A stretch of DNA of 64,000 nt from Nosocomiicoccus ampullae (GCF_019357495.1 NZ_CP079110.1:806001-870000), one strand, 5' to 3'. Positions 1-9,598 are shown, counted from the first letter of the stretch. Notes: generated by a model not told the origin, from the sequence alone. Translations and numbers: made by a program.

Positions 1-867
1 AAAAAAGACAATGACGAAGTCATCCAAGCAGAAGTAATTGAAGTTGTACCAGCTGGTTTAGTAGTAAATGTTGGTGCACGTGGATTTATACCAGCTTCAC
101 TTATTTCTACACAGTTTGTTGAAGATTTAAATCAATTTGACGGACAAACTTTAGAAGTTAAAGTTGAAGATGTTGATCCATCAAATAATCGTATTATTTT
201 AAACAGAAGAGTACTTGAAGAAGCTGCTGAAAAAGAAGAACTTCTTAAAAACTTCGACTCACTTGAAGAAGGTTCTGTCGTAGAAGGTGAAGTTGTTCGT
301 ACAACAAACTTTGGTGCTTTCGTTAATGTTAACGGTATTGATGGCTTAGTTCACATCTCTGAAATTAGCTACGAAAGAGTTGAAAGTGTTGAAGATGCTG
401 TGAATATTGGTGACATAGTAAATGTTAAAGTACTTTCAGTCGACAAAGATAATGAAAGATTATCACTTTCAATTAAACAAGCTGGAGAAAGTCCATTTGA
501 AGAATTTTCAAATGAACACGAAGTTGGCGACATTGTTAAAGGTACTGTAAAACGCCTAGTTGACTTTGGTGCTTTTGTTGAAGTTGCACCTGGTGTTGAA
601 GGACTCGTACACATTTCAGAAATTTCATATGATCATGTCGAGCACCCAGAAGATGTATTAAAACCAGAGCAAGAGGTAGAAGTTAAAATCATTGGCTTTA
701 ACGAAGAAGAAGAGAAAACTTCATTATCAATTAAAGCAACACAAGAAAAGCCTAAACGTCAACCACAAACTCAAAATAAAGAAAAAACAGTTTACAAAGA
801 TGACGAAGATGATGCTCCGACATTAAGAGATATTTTAGGAGATAAACTTAAAGACTTAGGTCTTTAA
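1..867 (+). CDS. rpsA: 30S ribosomal protein S1 (5' truncated by window edge)
   Basis: The reading frame is open from the first base, so the N-terminus lies outside the window; 288 residues are visible. S1 helps the small subunit bind mRNA. Repeated S1/OB-fold units are seen, each with a G-x-V-x-x-x-x-x-F-G-A-F-V core and a G-L-V-H-I-S-E-I-S-Y signature, at about nt 280-380 and 540-640, after a divergent unit at the start. The tail is acidic and Lys-rich and ends in D-L-G-L. The downstream neighbour der is the usual one in Bacillales. The first internal ATG (400) lies inside an S1 repeat and is not a real start. Confidence 0.96.
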   Translation, partial: KKDNDEVIQAEVIEVVPAGLVVNVGARGFIPASLISTQFVEDLNQFDGQTLEVKVEDVDPSNNRIILNRRVLEEAAEKEELLKNFDSLEEGSVVEGEVVRTTNFGAFVNVNGIDGLVHISEISYERVESVEDAVNIGDIVNVKVLSVDKDNERLSLSIKQAGESPFEEFSNEHEVGDIVKGTVKRLVDFGAFVEVAPGVEGLVHISEISYDHVEHPEDVLKPEQEVEVKIIGFNEEEEKTSLSIKATQEKPKRQPQTQNKEKTVYKDDEDDAPTLRDILGDKLKDLGL

Positions 868-876
868 TTATATTTA

Positions 877-908
877 AAAGAGCGAGGAAACTCGCTCTTT
901 ATTTTTTT
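877..908 (+). terminator. Intrinsic terminator after rpsA
   Basis: A 10-bp perfect stem (AAAGAGCGAG, 877-886, with CTCGCTCTTT, 891-900) closes a GAAA tetraloop and is followed by a T-rich tract to 908. It separates rpsA from der. Confidence 0.95.
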
Positions 909-961
909 ATAAATAAAACTGTAATTATGATAGAATAATAAAAGAAAAGAGGGAAATATAA

Positions 962-2272
962 ATGATACCTACGGTTGCTGTAGTTGGACGTCCAAATGTT
1001 GGAAAGTCAACTTTATTTAATAGAATTATTGGAGAAAGAAAATCTATTGTAGAAGATACTCCAGGTGTTACAAGAGACCGTATCTATTCAACAGGTGAGT
1101 GGCTTGGCCATGAATTTAATATTATAGATACTGGTGGAATTGAATTAGAAAATAGTCTGTTTCAAAATGATATTGCAATGCAAGCTGAAATCGCAATTGA
1201 TGAGGCAGATGTTATTGTTATGGTTGTAAATGGTAGAGAAGGTGTAACTAATGATGATGCGCATATCGCTCATCTACTTCACCGATCTAAAAAACCTGTT
1301 GTATTAATGGTTAATAAAATAGACTCTTATGAATTACGCTCAGAAATTTATCAGTTCTATGAATTAGGACTAGGTGAACCATATCCAGTATCAGGCTCAC
1401 ATGGACTTGGTCTTGGAGATGTACTAGATGAAGTAATAGACAATTTTAAATCACTTAACTATGAATTAGAAGACGACGATTCAATAAAAGTGTCCTTAAT
1501 TGGTCGTCCAAATGTTGGTAAATCAAGTTTAGTAAATACTATTTTAGGTGAAGAGCGTGTCATCGTTTCAAATATTGCAGGTACAACTCGTGATGCCATT
1601 GATAGTAAATTAGAAAAAGACGGCATAAATTATACTTTTGTTGATACTGCAGGTATTAGAAAACGAGGAAAAGTATATGAAAGTACTGAGAAATACTCAG
1701 TATTAAGAGCAAATGTTGCAATTGAACGTAGTGACGTTGTTTTAATTATTTTAAATGGTGAAGAAGGAATTAGAGAGCAAGATAAAAGAATTGCAGGGCT
1801 AGCACATGAAGCTGGACGCGCGGTTATTATCGTTGTAAATAAATGGGACGCAGTTGAAAAAGACACGAAAACAATGCGTGAGTTTGAATTAAAAATTAGA
1901 GATCAGTTTAGATTTTTAGATTATGCTCCGATTGCTTTTGTATCAGCAAAAACTAAAAGTAGAGTACATACTCTATTTCCATTAATACACCTTGCAGATG
2001 AAGCACATAAAAGAAGAGTACAGTCTAGTACATTAAATGAGGTGCTTGTCGATAGTGTAGCAATGAATCCAACACCTACAGATAAAACTGGTAAACGACT
2101 AAACATTTTCTATGGTACACAAGTAAGTGTTTCACCACCAACATTTGTCGTATTTGTAAATGACCCTGAACTCATGCACTTTAGTTATAAGAGATATTTA
2201 GAAAATCGCTTGAGAGAAGCGTTTGATTTTACTGGTACACCAATTCATATCATTACACGTAAAAGAAATTAA
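962..2272 (+). CDS. der: Ribosome biogenesis GTPase Der (EngA)
   Basis: Der is an essential tandem-domain GTPase that acts in maturation of the 50S ribosomal subunit. Two G domains are visible: the first with GRPNVGKS at residues 9-16, DTGG at 56 and NKID at 118; the second with GRPNVGKS at 181-188, DTAG at 228 and NKWD at 293. A basic C-terminal KH-like domain follows and ends in TRKRN. The length (436 aa) is normal for the family. The ATG follows a GAGGG ribosome binding site. A possible -10 (TAGAAT, 931-936) precedes it, but no good -35 is visible. Confidence 0.97.
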   Translation: MIPTVAVVGRPNVGKSTLFNRIIGERKSIVEDTPGVTRDRIYSTGEWLGHEFNIIDTGGIELENSLFQNDIAMQAEIAIDEADVIVMVVNGREGVTNDDAHIAHLLHRSKKPVVLMVNKIDSYELRSEIYQFYELGLGEPYPVSGSHGLGLGDVLDEVIDNFKSLNYELEDDDSIKVSLIGRPNVGKSSLVNTILGEERVIVSNIAGTTRDAIDSKLEKDGINYTFVDTAGIRKRGKVYESTEKYSVLRANVAIERSDVVLIILNGEEGIREQDKRIAGLAHEAGRAVIIVVNKWDAVEKDTKTMREFELKIRDQFRFLDYAPIAFVSAKTKSRVHTLFPLIHLADEAHKRRVQSSTLNEVLVDSVAMNPTPTDKTGKRLNIFYGTQVSVSPPTFVVFVNDPELMHFSYKRYLENRLREAFDFTGTPIHIITRKRN

Positions 2273-2287
2273 TGCAGGAGAGATATC

Positions 2288-3340
2288 ATGAATATTTCAA
2301 TGATTGGAACTGGAAGTTTTGGAACAAGCTTAGCAATGGTACTTGATTCTAATCATCATAACGTACTTATGTATGGTAGAAATAACCAAACAATTGATGA
2401 AATAAATAATAACCATTCTAATAAAAAATACTTAAAAGATATTGAGTTAACTGAATCAATTCGTGCGACAAATGATTTAAAAGAAGCAGTTACGCATGGT
2501 GACTTACTTGTTTTAGCTGTGCCAGTTAAAGCAATGCGTTCAGTTTCAAAAGAAATTAATAAACTATTAAATAACTTGGATAAGAAAGTATTAATATGTC
2601 ACGTCGCTAAAGGGTTAGAATTAGGCTCTCACAAAAGAGTGTCTGAGGTGATTATAGAAGAGATTGATGAAAAGAATTATACGGACATCGCTATTTTAAG
2701 TGGTCCTTCACACGCTGAAGAGGTGTCATTAAAACAACCAACAACTGTTAGCACAGCTTCAATTAATAAAACTGGTCAAAAAGAAATTCAAGACGTATTT
2801 ATTAATAAATATTTTAGAGTATATGAGAATAATGATCTTATCGGTGTAGAGGTCGGCGGAGCATTAAAAAATATTATCGCATTAGCTATCGGCGTACTCG
2901 ACGGTTTAGGTTTTGGAGATAATACGAAATCTGCTGTAATTACTAGAGGTTTACACGAAATTGCACGTTTAGGTACTAAAGTCGGTGCAAATCCGTTAAC
3001 ATTTATGGGACTCACAGGTGTTGGAGATTTAATCGTTACAGCAATGAGTGAACATTCAAGAAACTTTAGATGTGGAAGAATGCTTGCAAGTGGTCAATCA
3101 CTAGATGAGATCATCGAAAATATGGGAATGGTCGTTGAGGGTGTAAATACAACAAAAGCAGCATATGAACTTTCACAAATACACAACGTCGATATGCCAA
3201 TTACAAATGTCTTATACAAGTATTTATTTGAATCTATTTCCGAAAAAGATGCGTTATTCTCCTTAATGATGAGAGAAAGAAAATCAGAAACAGAAGAATT
3301 AGTTGATATAATGAGAAATCATTTAGAGATGGAGAAATAA
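2288..3340 (+). CDS. gpsA: NAD(P)-dependent glycerol-3-phosphate dehydrogenase
   Basis: GpsA reduces dihydroxyacetone phosphate to sn-glycerol 3-phosphate for phospholipid synthesis in the cytoplasm. The N-terminal Rossmann fold carries G-T-G-S-F-G at residues 7-12, and the C-terminal all-helical domain contains the G-G-A-L-K-N motif with the expected catalytic Lys at 194. The length is 350 aa. A GGAGAG site lies 8 nt before the ATG. It follows der by 15 nt and precedes yphE by 1 nt, so it is read as part of a der-gpsA-yphE-yphF unit. Confidence 0.96.
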   Translation: MNISMIGTGSFGTSLAMVLDSNHHNVLMYGRNNQTIDEINNNHSNKKYLKDIELTESIRATNDLKEAVTHGDLLVLAVPVKAMRSVSKEINKLLNNLDKKVLICHVAKGLELGSHKRVSEVIIEEIDEKNYTDIAILSGPSHAEEVSLKQPTTVSTASINKTGQKEIQDVFINKYFRVYENNDLIGVEVGGALKNIIALAIGVLDGLGFGDNTKSAVITRGLHEIARLGTKVGANPLTFMGLTGVGDLIVTAMSEHSRNFRCGRMLASGQSLDEIIENMGMVVEGVNTTKAAYELSQIHNVDMPITNVLYKYLFESISEKDALFSLMMRERKSETEELVDIMRNHLEMEK

Positions 3341-3341
3341 A

Positions 3342-3548
3342 ATGTTTGATATATCTAGAATGGATTTAATGTGGGTATCATTTTACTCGATGGGTGCAAT
3401 GGCTTTAGCTGCATTACTTATATATATTGCACGCTATAAAATGCCATATAGACTTGTCAGTATTATACTATCTATTGCAGCATGGTTATTACTAATTTTT
3501 TCATTTATAACAATGATTTTAGTCCTAGGAGGAAGTAGCCATGCGTAA
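3342..3548 (+). CDS. yphE: DUF2768 membrane protein (YphE-like)
   Basis: This is a 68-residue protein with two predicted membrane helices (about residues 10-30 and 38-60). Position between gpsA and the YphF-like lipoprotein matches B. subtilis yphE, and the sequence style fits DUF2768. No function is known. Its start lies 1 nt after the gpsA stop, with GGAGA inside the end of gpsA. The last 8 nt overlap the next gene, which suggests translational coupling. Confidence 0.75.
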   Translation: MFDISRMDLMWVSFYSMGAMALAALLIYIARYKMPYRLVSIILSIAAWLLLIFSFITMILVLGGSSHA

Positions 3549-4278
3549 CGTACTTAAAATGATGAGTTTACTATTTGTGACATTAATATTAAGTGCATGC
3601 ATGTACCCACAAAGTGAGCGTCAAAAAAATGATTTACCAAAAGAATCACAAATAAAAATGGTGGATAATGCTGTCACACAATATCAAGAAGATAATGACG
3701 GTTTGTTGCCTTTTAAAACAACTGAAGATCATTTAAATAATCGTGAATACCTTAAATATCAAGTCGATTTTCAAAAGCTAGTCCCTGATTATCTCAGTGA
3801 TATTCCAACTACTGCATATGAAAACGGTGGGCATTACCAATATGTCATAATTGATGAGGACTCTGATCCAAAAGTAAAAATTGCTGATCTTAGAATTACA
3901 AATACAATTCGTTCATTAACAACTCGATTAAATGTTTTAAGTGAGCATGTAGAGCTTGGTGAAACAATTGGACCTAATGTCTATGCACTTGATTTAGATC
4001 ATTATCATTTAGACCAAAATCCAACAGTTGATAGCCCCTATACAGGAAACGAATTAAATGTCTACTTTAACGGGGGAGAAGAATTTTTAGTTGATTATAG
4101 AGAAGATGTCCAACACATCATTGATGACAAAGGTTTAAGTTTTGACATGGGTGAAGACGTTAGACATGTCTTATATGAAAATACCCCTGTTGTACCAACT
4201 TATAGCTCAGAGTTAACAGTAGACGAAAATAATAACGTGATATTTATGACAAGTAAAATTAAAAATGAAAAAAAGTGA
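3541..4278 (+). CDS. yphF: YphF-like lipoprotein (DUF3939-type)
   Basis: A 245-residue predicted lipoprotein: a positively charged start, a hydrophobic core, and a lipobox L-S-A-C with the lipidated Cys at residue 20. The rest is hydrophilic and extracellular by inference. The place between yphE and hup and the length match B. subtilis YphF (DUF3939), whose role is unknown. The start codon overlaps the end of yphE by 8 nt, and the GGAGG site sits inside yphE. The lipobox is seen directly; the family assignment rests mainly on synteny. Confidence 0.75.
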   Translation: MRNVLKMMSLLFVTLILSACMYPQSERQKNDLPKESQIKMVDNAVTQYQEDNDGLLPFKTTEDHLNNREYLKYQVDFQKLVPDYLSDIPTTAYENGGHYQYVIIDEDSDPKVKIADLRITNTIRSLTTRLNVLSEHVELGETIGPNVYALDLDHYHLDQNPTVDSPYTGNELNVYFNGGEEFLVDYREDVQHIIDDKGLSFDMGEDVRHVLYENTPVVPTYSSELTVDENNNVIFMTSKIKNEKK

Positions 4279-4307
4279 TCTTATTAAACAAAGAATCCTT
4301 AAAGATA

Positions 4308-4336
4308 TTGAAGTGACGGCACTCATGTGGTAAAGT
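4308..4336 (+). promoter_or_regulatory. Probable sigma-A promoter of hup
   Basis: A -35 TTGAAG (4308-4313), a 17-nt spacer and a -10 TAAAGT (4331-4336) lie in the 108-nt gap before hup. Each box matches the consensus at 4 of 6 positions with ideal spacing. Confidence 0.5.
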
Positions 4337-4343
4337 CAAAACA

Positions 4344-4360
4344 TAATGAATAATTCATTA
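4344..4360 (+). promoter_or_regulatory. 17-bp palindrome at the start of the hup leader
   Basis: TAATGAAT-A-ATTCATTA is a perfect inverted repeat that would sit at the very 5' end of the hup mRNA if the promoter call at 4308-4336 is right. It could be a stabilising hairpin or a protein-binding site. The sequence does not decide between these. Confidence 0.4.
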
Positions 4361-4386
4361 TATAGAATCTAGGAGGTCAATTAACT

Positions 4387-4659
4387 ATGAACAAAACTGA
4401 TTTAATTAATGCAGTTAGTGACAAAGCAGATCTTACTAAAAAAGATGCAAGTGCTGCAGTAGATGCAGTATTTGAAGCTATTCAAGGGTCACTTACAGAA
4501 GGTGAAAAAGTTCAATTAATTGGATTCGGAACTTTTGAAGTACGTGAACGTGCTGCTCGTAAAGGTCGTAACCCACAAACAGGTGAAGAAATCGAAATTG
4601 CAGCATCTAAAGTTCCAGCTTTCAAAGCAGGTAAAGCTTTAAAAGACGCAGTAAAATAA
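4387..4659 (+). CDS. hup: HU family DNA-binding protein
   Basis: HU is the main nucleoid-associated protein; it forms a dimer that bends DNA. The 90-residue chain begins MNKTDLI and carries the HU signature with [10 protein letters not shown] followed by the DNA-binding arm R-N-P-Q-T-G-E-E-I (about residues 60-69) and the terminal [10 protein letters not shown] strong AGGAGG site precedes the ATG. It has its own promoter and terminator, as expected of a highly expressed single gene. B. subtilis hbs occupies the same place. Confidence 0.97.
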   Translation: MNKTDLINAVSDKADLTKKDASAAVDAVFEAIQGSLTEGEKVQLIGFGTFEVRERAARKGRNPQTGEEIEIAASKVPAFKAGKALKDAVK

Positions 4660-4668
4660 GAATTTTAA

Positions 4669-4700
4669 TAGACCTAACGATTGTTAGGTCTATTCATTTA
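4669..4700 (+). terminator. Hairpin terminator after hup
   Basis: A perfect 10-bp stem TAGACCTAAC (4669-4678) / GTTAGGTCTA (4683-4692) with loop GATT is followed by a modest T-rich stretch. The T tract is weak, so read-through into hepS is likely. Confidence 0.75.
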
Positions 4701-4714
4701 TAAGGGTGATTTTT

Positions 4715-5182
4715 TTGTTAGCATTAAGCGATATGATGACTTATTTTGATAATGACATTCAGGAAAAATATTCTGATTTTCTTAAAGAACTAAACAATGA
4801 ACAGTATTACCTAAGTACAAATAGTGAAATCATTGAGGCTGTTATTAAATTTAATATCGCTTTACTTATTCTCGATGAGAAACCTAAATCAAACAATTTA
4901 GAAACTCACGTGTTATATAGTGATTTATTAATGACAGAGTTTTACACAATAATGGCGAAACATAATCATTACAAAATACTATTTGACATAGTAATGCTAA
5001 CAAAACAATCAATCATAAAGAAATCTAAGTTTTTTGATTCTCATAAAAATTTAAGCAATGAAGATAAAAAGAGCTTGTTTTTTGCACCGATTGAATATTT
5101 AATTACAAATGGTTTTTTGAATGAGTCAATCAATAGAAAAATCGAAGCTTTTATAGATAATGGTGAAAATAATGAAAGATAA
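4715..5182 (+). CDS. hepS: Heptaprenyl diphosphate synthase subunit I (HepS-like, short)
   Basis: HepS is the non-catalytic subunit that, with HepT, makes the C35 side chain of menaquinone. Position (hup-hepS-menG-hepT) is the conserved one, and the Y-S-D-L-L-M-T-E-F-Y segment resembles the G-D-L-L-S/A region of the family. I choose the TTG at 4715 because AAGGGTG (4702-4708) lies 6 nt upstream; the GTG at 4706 is part of that ribosome binding site. The product is then 155 aa, much shorter than the roughly 250 aa of B. subtilis HepS. The 3' end overlaps menG by 11 nt. Confidence 0.75.
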   Translation: MLALSDMMTYFDNDIQEKYSDFLKELNNEQYYLSTNSEIIEAVIKFNIALLILDEKPKSNNLETHVLYSDLLMTEFYTIMAKHNHYKILFDIVMLTKQSIIKKSKFFDSHKNLSNEDKKSLFFAPIEYLITNGFLNESINRKIEAFIDNGENNER

Positions 5183-5867
5183 TAAAATACAAACAATATT
5201 CAATACAATTTCAAAAGATTATGACCAAATGAATGATATCATTAGTTTTAAACAACACGATATTTGGCGTAAAAAGACTATGGCTGAAATTTTTTTGCAT
5301 GACGATGATTGTGTTTTAGATTTATGTTGTGGTACTGGAGATTGGACGATTCAGCTTGCAGAAGTAAACAAAAATGTAGATGTTACTGGACTAGATTTTA
5401 GTGAGAACATGCTAGAAGTTGCAAAAGATAAAGTAACACAATTTGAAAATATAAAGCTCATACAAGGTGATGCGATGGAGTTACCTTTTGATGATAACAG
5501 TTTCGACCTAATTACAATTGGCTTTGGGTTAAGAAATCTGCCGAATTACAAGCAAGCACTGATTGAAGTATTCAGAGTGTTAAAACCGGGGGGTCAATTC
5601 GTTATATTAGAAACATCGAATCCAAGCAATAAAATTATTGCAAAATTATTTAATATATACTTTGGTAAAATAATGCCTTTATTTGGCCAATTATTTGCTA
5701 AAAGTGGTGAAGAGTATAAATGGTTATATGAATCAACAAGAGATTTTTTATCAAAAGAAGAACTAAAAGATTTAATGAGTACAACTGGATTTATAAATAT
5801 TAAAATTGTCCCTCATAACATGGGTATGGCTGCGACCCATTTTGCACATAAGCCACTAAATGACTAA
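5172..5867 (+). CDS. menG: Demethylmenaquinone methyltransferase
   Basis: MenG (MenH/UbiE family) performs the last step of menaquinone synthesis, methylating demethylmenaquinone with S-adenosylmethionine. The class I SAM-binding motif V-L-D-L-C-C-G-T-G is at residues 48-56 and the UbiE signatures Y-D-x-M-N-D near residue 17 and G-F-G-L-R-N are present. I prefer the ATG at 5172 over 5160: it gives 231 aa, about the B. subtilis length, begins M-K-D-N-K, and has GGTGA (5162-5166) at a good distance. The end overlaps hepT by 8 nt. Confidence 0.95.
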   Translation: MKDNKIQTIFNTISKDYDQMNDIISFKQHDIWRKKTMAEIFLHDDDCVLDLCCGTGDWTIQLAEVNKNVDVTGLDFSENMLEVAKDKVTQFENIKLIQGDAMELPFDDNSFDLITIGFGLRNLPNYKQALIEVFRVLKPGGQFVILETSNPSNKIIAKLFNIYFGKIMPLFGQLFAKSGEEYKWLYESTRDFLSKEELKDLMSTTGFINIKIVPHNMGMAATHFAHKPLND

Positions 5868-6816
5868 ACCATTTAAAACATATATCAAGCCTGATCTTAA
5901 ACAAATTGATAATTATATTAGATATAGTTTACAACCTGGAGAATCCATTGTGAATGATGAGAGTTTCAATTTGTATGTGACAGGCGGAAAGAAATTAAGA
6001 CCATCTTTAGCGCTTCTCGTTGGTAAATTAGGGGACAAAAATAAATACAATGATTTAATTAAAACTGCAGCAAGTTTAGAACTAATTCACATGGCTAGTT
6101 TAGTTCATGATGATATTATCGATGATTCAAAAACGAGAAGAAAGCATAAAACAACTTATTATAAGCATGGCTATTTTCAAGCTGTAAATACTGGAAATTA
6201 TTTGTTATCCAGTGCAATTGAAGCAGTCGCTCATATTGAACATCAGGATTTTCACGATTCATATGCTGAAGCAATGAAAAAAATTGTAGAAGGCGAATTG
6301 TTTCAGTTTGACACTCAATTTGACGATACACAAACAATAGATGATTACTATAGAAAAATCTATAAAAAAACAGCATTGTTAATTGTCTTAAGTATTAAGC
6401 TCGGTGCATATGCAACAAACGTCGACGATGAATTATTAGAAAAACTTATACAGTACGGTTATAACATCGGGATGAGCTTCCAAATCTTAGATGATTGTTT
6501 AGACTTTACAGCGAGTGAGAAAGTACTTGGTAAACCGAACTTTTCAGATTTAAAAAATGGACATTATACTTTACCAGTACTTTTATTAAGAGATGAAGAT
6601 CCTAATTTTAGATCTATGCTTAAAGAATATAGTTATACTCGTAAAAATAGTGAAAAACTATCTAAATACTTACTAAAAACAAATGCAATCAGTCAATCAA
6701 AGAAAGTAAGTAGTAGTTATTTAGATGAATCACTTCAAAATATAGAAGGCATTCCATCACCAGTCAAAGATTACTTAGCTGAAGTAGTTGAAAAACTAAG
6801 AGATAGATTAAATTAA
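5860..6816 (+). CDS. hepT: Heptaprenyl diphosphate synthase catalytic subunit II
   Basis: This is a trans-prenyltransferase that elongates farnesyl diphosphate to the heptaprenyl chain of menaquinone. Both Asp-rich motifs are intact: D-D-I-I-D at residues 84-88 and D-D-C-L-D at 211-215, and the G-G-K-K-L-R-P substrate motif is at about 42-48. Length is 318 aa. The ATG overlaps the menG stop region, so hepS-menG-hepT is a coupled unit serving respiratory quinone supply, in keeping with the nearby qcrABC operon. Confidence 0.95.
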   Translation: MTKPFKTYIKPDLKQIDNYIRYSLQPGESIVNDESFNLYVTGGKKLRPSLALLVGKLGDKNKYNDLIKTAASLELIHMASLVHDDIIDDSKTRRKHKTTYYKHGYFQAVNTGNYLLSSAIEAVAHIEHQDFHDSYAEAMKKIVEGELFQFDTQFDDTQTIDDYYRKIYKKTALLIVLSIKLGAYATNVDDELLEKLIQYGYNIGMSFQILDDCLDFTASEKVLGKPNFSDLKNGHYTLPVLLLRDEDPNFRSMLKEYSYTRKNSEKLSKYLLKTNAISQSKKVSSSYLDESLQNIEGIPSPVKDYLAEVVEKLRDRLN

Positions 6817-6817
6817 T

Positions 6818-6847
6818 GTGACAATTAACATTGATAAATGCTATTAT
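6818..6847 (+). promoter_or_regulatory. Probable promoter of ndk
   Basis: A -35 GTGACA (6818-6823), 18-nt spacer and -10 TATTAT (6842-6847) lie in the short gap between hepT and ndk. Both boxes match the sigma-A consensus at 5 of 6 positions. Confidence 0.55.
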
Positions 6848-6878
6848 ATATACAGATTAATTAAAGGAGATTATGTCA

Positions 6879-7325
6879 ATGGAAAGAACATTTTTAATGA
6901 TTAAACCAGACGGTGTTCAAAGAAACCTTATCGGTCAAATTGTTGAACGCTTAGAAAACAAAGGGTTCAAAATTGTAGGTGCAAAATTAATGCAAGTATC
7001 TGATGATCTTGCTAAAACACACTACGGAGAACACAGTGAGAAACCATTCTTCGGTGAATTAGTAGATTTCATCACATCTGGACCAGTATTTGCAATGGTT
7101 CTTGAAGGTGAAAACATCATTAGCACTGCACGTTTAGTTGTAGGAGCTACAAATCCTCAAGAAGCTAACCCAGGTACGATCCGTGGTGACTTTGGTTTAA
7201 CAGTTGGTAAAAATATTATTCACGGTTCAGATTCACCTGAAAGTGCTGAACGTGAAATCAATCTTTTCTTTGATGAATCAGAGCTTATCGACTATAGCTT
7301 AATCAATAAAGACTGGATTTATTAA
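6879..7325 (+). CDS. ndk: Nucleoside diphosphate kinase
   Basis: Ndk moves the terminal phosphate from ATP to nucleoside diphosphates through a phosphohistidine. The start [13 protein letters not shown] and the active-site motif N-I-I-H-G-S-D, with the phosphorylated His at 115, are clear. I choose ATG 6879 (148 aa) rather than 6873, because AAAGGAG ends only 3 nt before 6873 but 9 nt before 6879, and the shorter start matches other Staphylococcaceae. It has its own promoter and terminator. Confidence 0.97.
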   Translation: MERTFLMIKPDGVQRNLIGQIVERLENKGFKIVGAKLMQVSDDLAKTHYGEHSEKPFFGELVDFITSGPVFAMVLEGENIISTARLVVGATNPQEANPGTIRGDFGLTVGKNIIHGSDSPESAEREINLFFDESELIDYSLINKDWIY

Positions 7326-7331
7326 TTTTAA

Positions 7332-7365
7332 AAAAGGCTGAGTATAACTACTCAGCTTTTTATTT
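7332..7365 (+). terminator. Intrinsic terminator after ndk
   Basis: Stem GCTGAGT (7337-7343) / ACTCAGC (7350-7356), extended by A-T pairs on both sides, is followed by TTTTTATTTTAT. Confidence 0.9.
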
Positions 7366-7388
7366 TATATAAATAAGAGGTGTAGTAA

Positions 7389-8555
7389 ATGAGATTTTTA
7401 ACAGCAGGTGAATCTCATGGTAAAAAAGTTACGGCAATTGTTGAAGGGTTCCCTTCAAATGTACCGATTGACAAAAATCGTATGACAGAAGAATTATTTA
7501 TGCGTCAAGGTGGTTATGGTAGAGGTAGACGCATGCAAATAGAAAAAGATACATTTGAATTTGGAAGTGGTGTTAGACACGGTTATACATTAGGTAGCCC
7601 AATTCAAATGGAAGTAAATAATGATGACTTTAAGCAGTGGGTTAACGTCATGCAATCCGAACCGATTACTGATGAAGAAATTAAAAAGATGCGTCGAGTG
7701 ATTAAACAACCAAGACCAGGACATGCAGATTTAGTTGGTGGGATGAAGTACAACCACCGTGACTTAAGGAATATCCTAGAGCGTTCTTCAGCCCGAGAAA
7801 CTACGGCACGTGTGCTCGTTGGTGCACTATGTAAAGAGTTACTGCACTCACTAAACATTAATATGACAAGTCGAGTGACTCAAATTGGTAACGTCATCGA
7901 TGACGGAAAGTATACGTATAAAGATATTTCGACACAAAAAGAACAATCTTCTGTTCGTATGGTATCGAAGGAGAAAACAAAACAAGCCGAAAAACTCATC
8001 GATGAAACTAAAGCTTCTGGTGATACGTTAGGTGGTATTGTAGAAGTTATTGTTGAAAATCCCATTATTGGACTTGGCTCTCATGTCCATTATGATAAAA
8101 AACTCGATGCTAAAATTGCTCAATCAATTGTAAGCATAAATGCATTTAAAGGTGTCGAGTTTGGAATGGGCTTTAAAATGGCAAATCAAAATGGAAGTAA
8201 CGTTCATGACGAAATTCTCTATAATAACGATGATGGATTTATTCGTAAGACGAATAATTTAGGTGGTTTTGAAGGCGGTATGACAACTGGTATGCCAATC
8301 GTCGTACGTGGTGTTATGAAGCCAATTCCTACGTTATATAAGCCACTAATGAGTGTCAATATAGATACGAAAGAACCATTTAAAGCAACAATTGAACGAA
8401 GTGATCCAACAGCAGTTCCTGCTGCCAGTATAGTTGCAGAGCATATGGTTGCAATTGAAATTACTAAAGCAATATTAGAGAAGTTTGGTAGCGATGATTT
8501 TTCAGATTTAAAACGTAATATCAAGAACTATAATAAGCGCTTAGAGGAATATTAA
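7389..8555 (+). CDS. aroC: Chorismate synthase
   Basis: AroC converts 5-enolpyruvylshikimate 3-phosphate to chorismate, using reduced FMN. The protein starts [11 protein letters not shown], the family signature, and contains the R-x-S-A-R-E-T-A-R-V motif near residue 135 and [10 protein letters not shown] near 295. The length of 388 aa is normal. An AGAGGTG site precedes the ATG. Its stop overlaps the aroB start by 1 nt (TAATG). It opens the aroC-aroB-aroA-ypiA operon. Confidence 0.97.
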   Translation: MRFLTAGESHGKKVTAIVEGFPSNVPIDKNRMTEELFMRQGGYGRGRRMQIEKDTFEFGSGVRHGYTLGSPIQMEVNNDDFKQWVNVMQSEPITDEEIKKMRRVIKQPRPGHADLVGGMKYNHRDLRNILERSSARETTARVLVGALCKELLHSLNINMTSRVTQIGNVIDDGKYTYKDISTQKEQSSVRMVSKEKTKQAEKLIDETKASGDTLGGIVEVIVENPIIGLGSHVHYDKKLDAKIAQSIVSINAFKGVEFGMGFKMANQNGSNVHDEILYNNDDGFIRKTNNLGGFEGGMTTGMPIVVRGVMKPIPTLYKPLMSVNIDTKEPFKATIERSDPTAVPAASIVAEHMVAIEITKAILEKFGSDDFSDLKRNIKNYNKRLEEY

Positions 8556-9598
8556 TGGATATTAGAACAAATTATAATTCGAATAACTATACGATACACG
8601 TTGGGCATTCAATTTTTGAAACATATATCAATTACTATACTTCTAAATATAATGATGTATTTTACTTAATTGATGAATATGTATTTGATTTATATAAAGA
8701 AATGTTTTTAACATTTGAAAATGTTATAAAAGTACCTCGAGGTGAATCATTTAAAGATATTTATCACGTCATGGATACGATTGATTTTCTTTTATCAAAC
8801 GAAATTAAAAGAAATAGTCTAATCGTTGTAATTGGTGGTGGTGCAACTGGAGATGCAGGTGCGTTTTTATCGAGTATTTTACTTAGAGGCACAGATTATA
8901 TTCACGTTCCGACAACCTTACTAAGTCATGACTCTTCAATAGGTGGAAAAACCGCGATTAACCGTCCATTAGGTAAAAATTTAGTGGGTACGTTTTATAG
9001 ACCTAAAGGTGTCATTTATGATTTAAACTTTTTAGAGACGTTAAGTAACGAAGAATTGTTAAGCGGCTTTGGAGAAGTTGTGAAACACGCAATGTTAAAT
9101 AATAAAAATACAGTAAATCATTTAATTGAAGTAACAAAAAATAAAATTAATTTAAAAGAATTAGAACCATTTATTATCTCCGGTATAAAAACAAAAATGT
9201 ATTATGTGACTGTCGATGAAACTGAATCTAACTTAAGACGCTCACTCAATCTCGGACATACGTTAGGTCATGCTTTAGAATATGAATATAAACTTAAACA
9301 TGGTCATGCAATAATTTTAGGTCTATTATTTACACTATTTTTATCGAACAAAATATTGGATACTCAATTTGATTTAAATTACTATAAAAAGTACTTTAAT
9401 ACAATTGGTTATAACATATCATATCTATATGATTTAGCCGAAGACAATCTAATTAATTTAATGTCTGTAGATAAGAAAAACAGTGTATCTAATATGATAA
9501 ACTTCGTTTTACTAAAAGATTATGGAGTACCTGTTTTTAAAGGCATTGAAAAGATCAAATTAAAGAAGTATTTAAAAGAATTTCAGGAGTTAATATGA
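8555..9598 (+). CDS. aroB: 3-dehydroquinate synthase
   Basis: AroB cyclises DAHP to 3-dehydroquinate, with NAD and a divalent metal. The NAD-binding G-G-G-A-T-G-D is at about residues 94-100, the G-K-T-A-I-N-R segment follows, and the metal-ligand region with G-E-V-V-K-H, N-L-G-H-T-L-G-H-A-L-E and the later H-G-H-A is present. Length is 347 aa, slightly short but complete. The end overlaps aroA by 4 nt (ATGA). Confidence 0.96.
   Translation: MDIRTNYNSNNYTIHVGHSIFETYINYYTSKYNDVFYLIDEYVFDLYKEMFLTFENVIKVPRGESFKDIYHVMDTIDFLLSNEIKRNSLIVVIGGGATGDAGAFLSSILLRGTDYIHVPTTLLSHDSSIGGKTAINRPLGKNLVGTFYRPKGVIYDLNFLETLSNEELLSGFGEVVKHAMLNNKNTVNHLIEVTKNKINLKELEPFIISGIKTKMYYVTVDETESNLRRSLNLGHTLGHALEYEYKLKHGHAIILGLLFTLFLSNKILDTQFDLNYYKKYFNTIGYNISYLYDLAEDNLINLMSVDKKNSVSNMINFVLLKDYGVPVFKGIEKIKLKKYLKEFQELI

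Noticed and set aside
369-614. Minus-strand open frame inside rpsA
   Set aside because: It is an antisense shadow, rich in Ser and Thr from the complement of S1-repeat codons.
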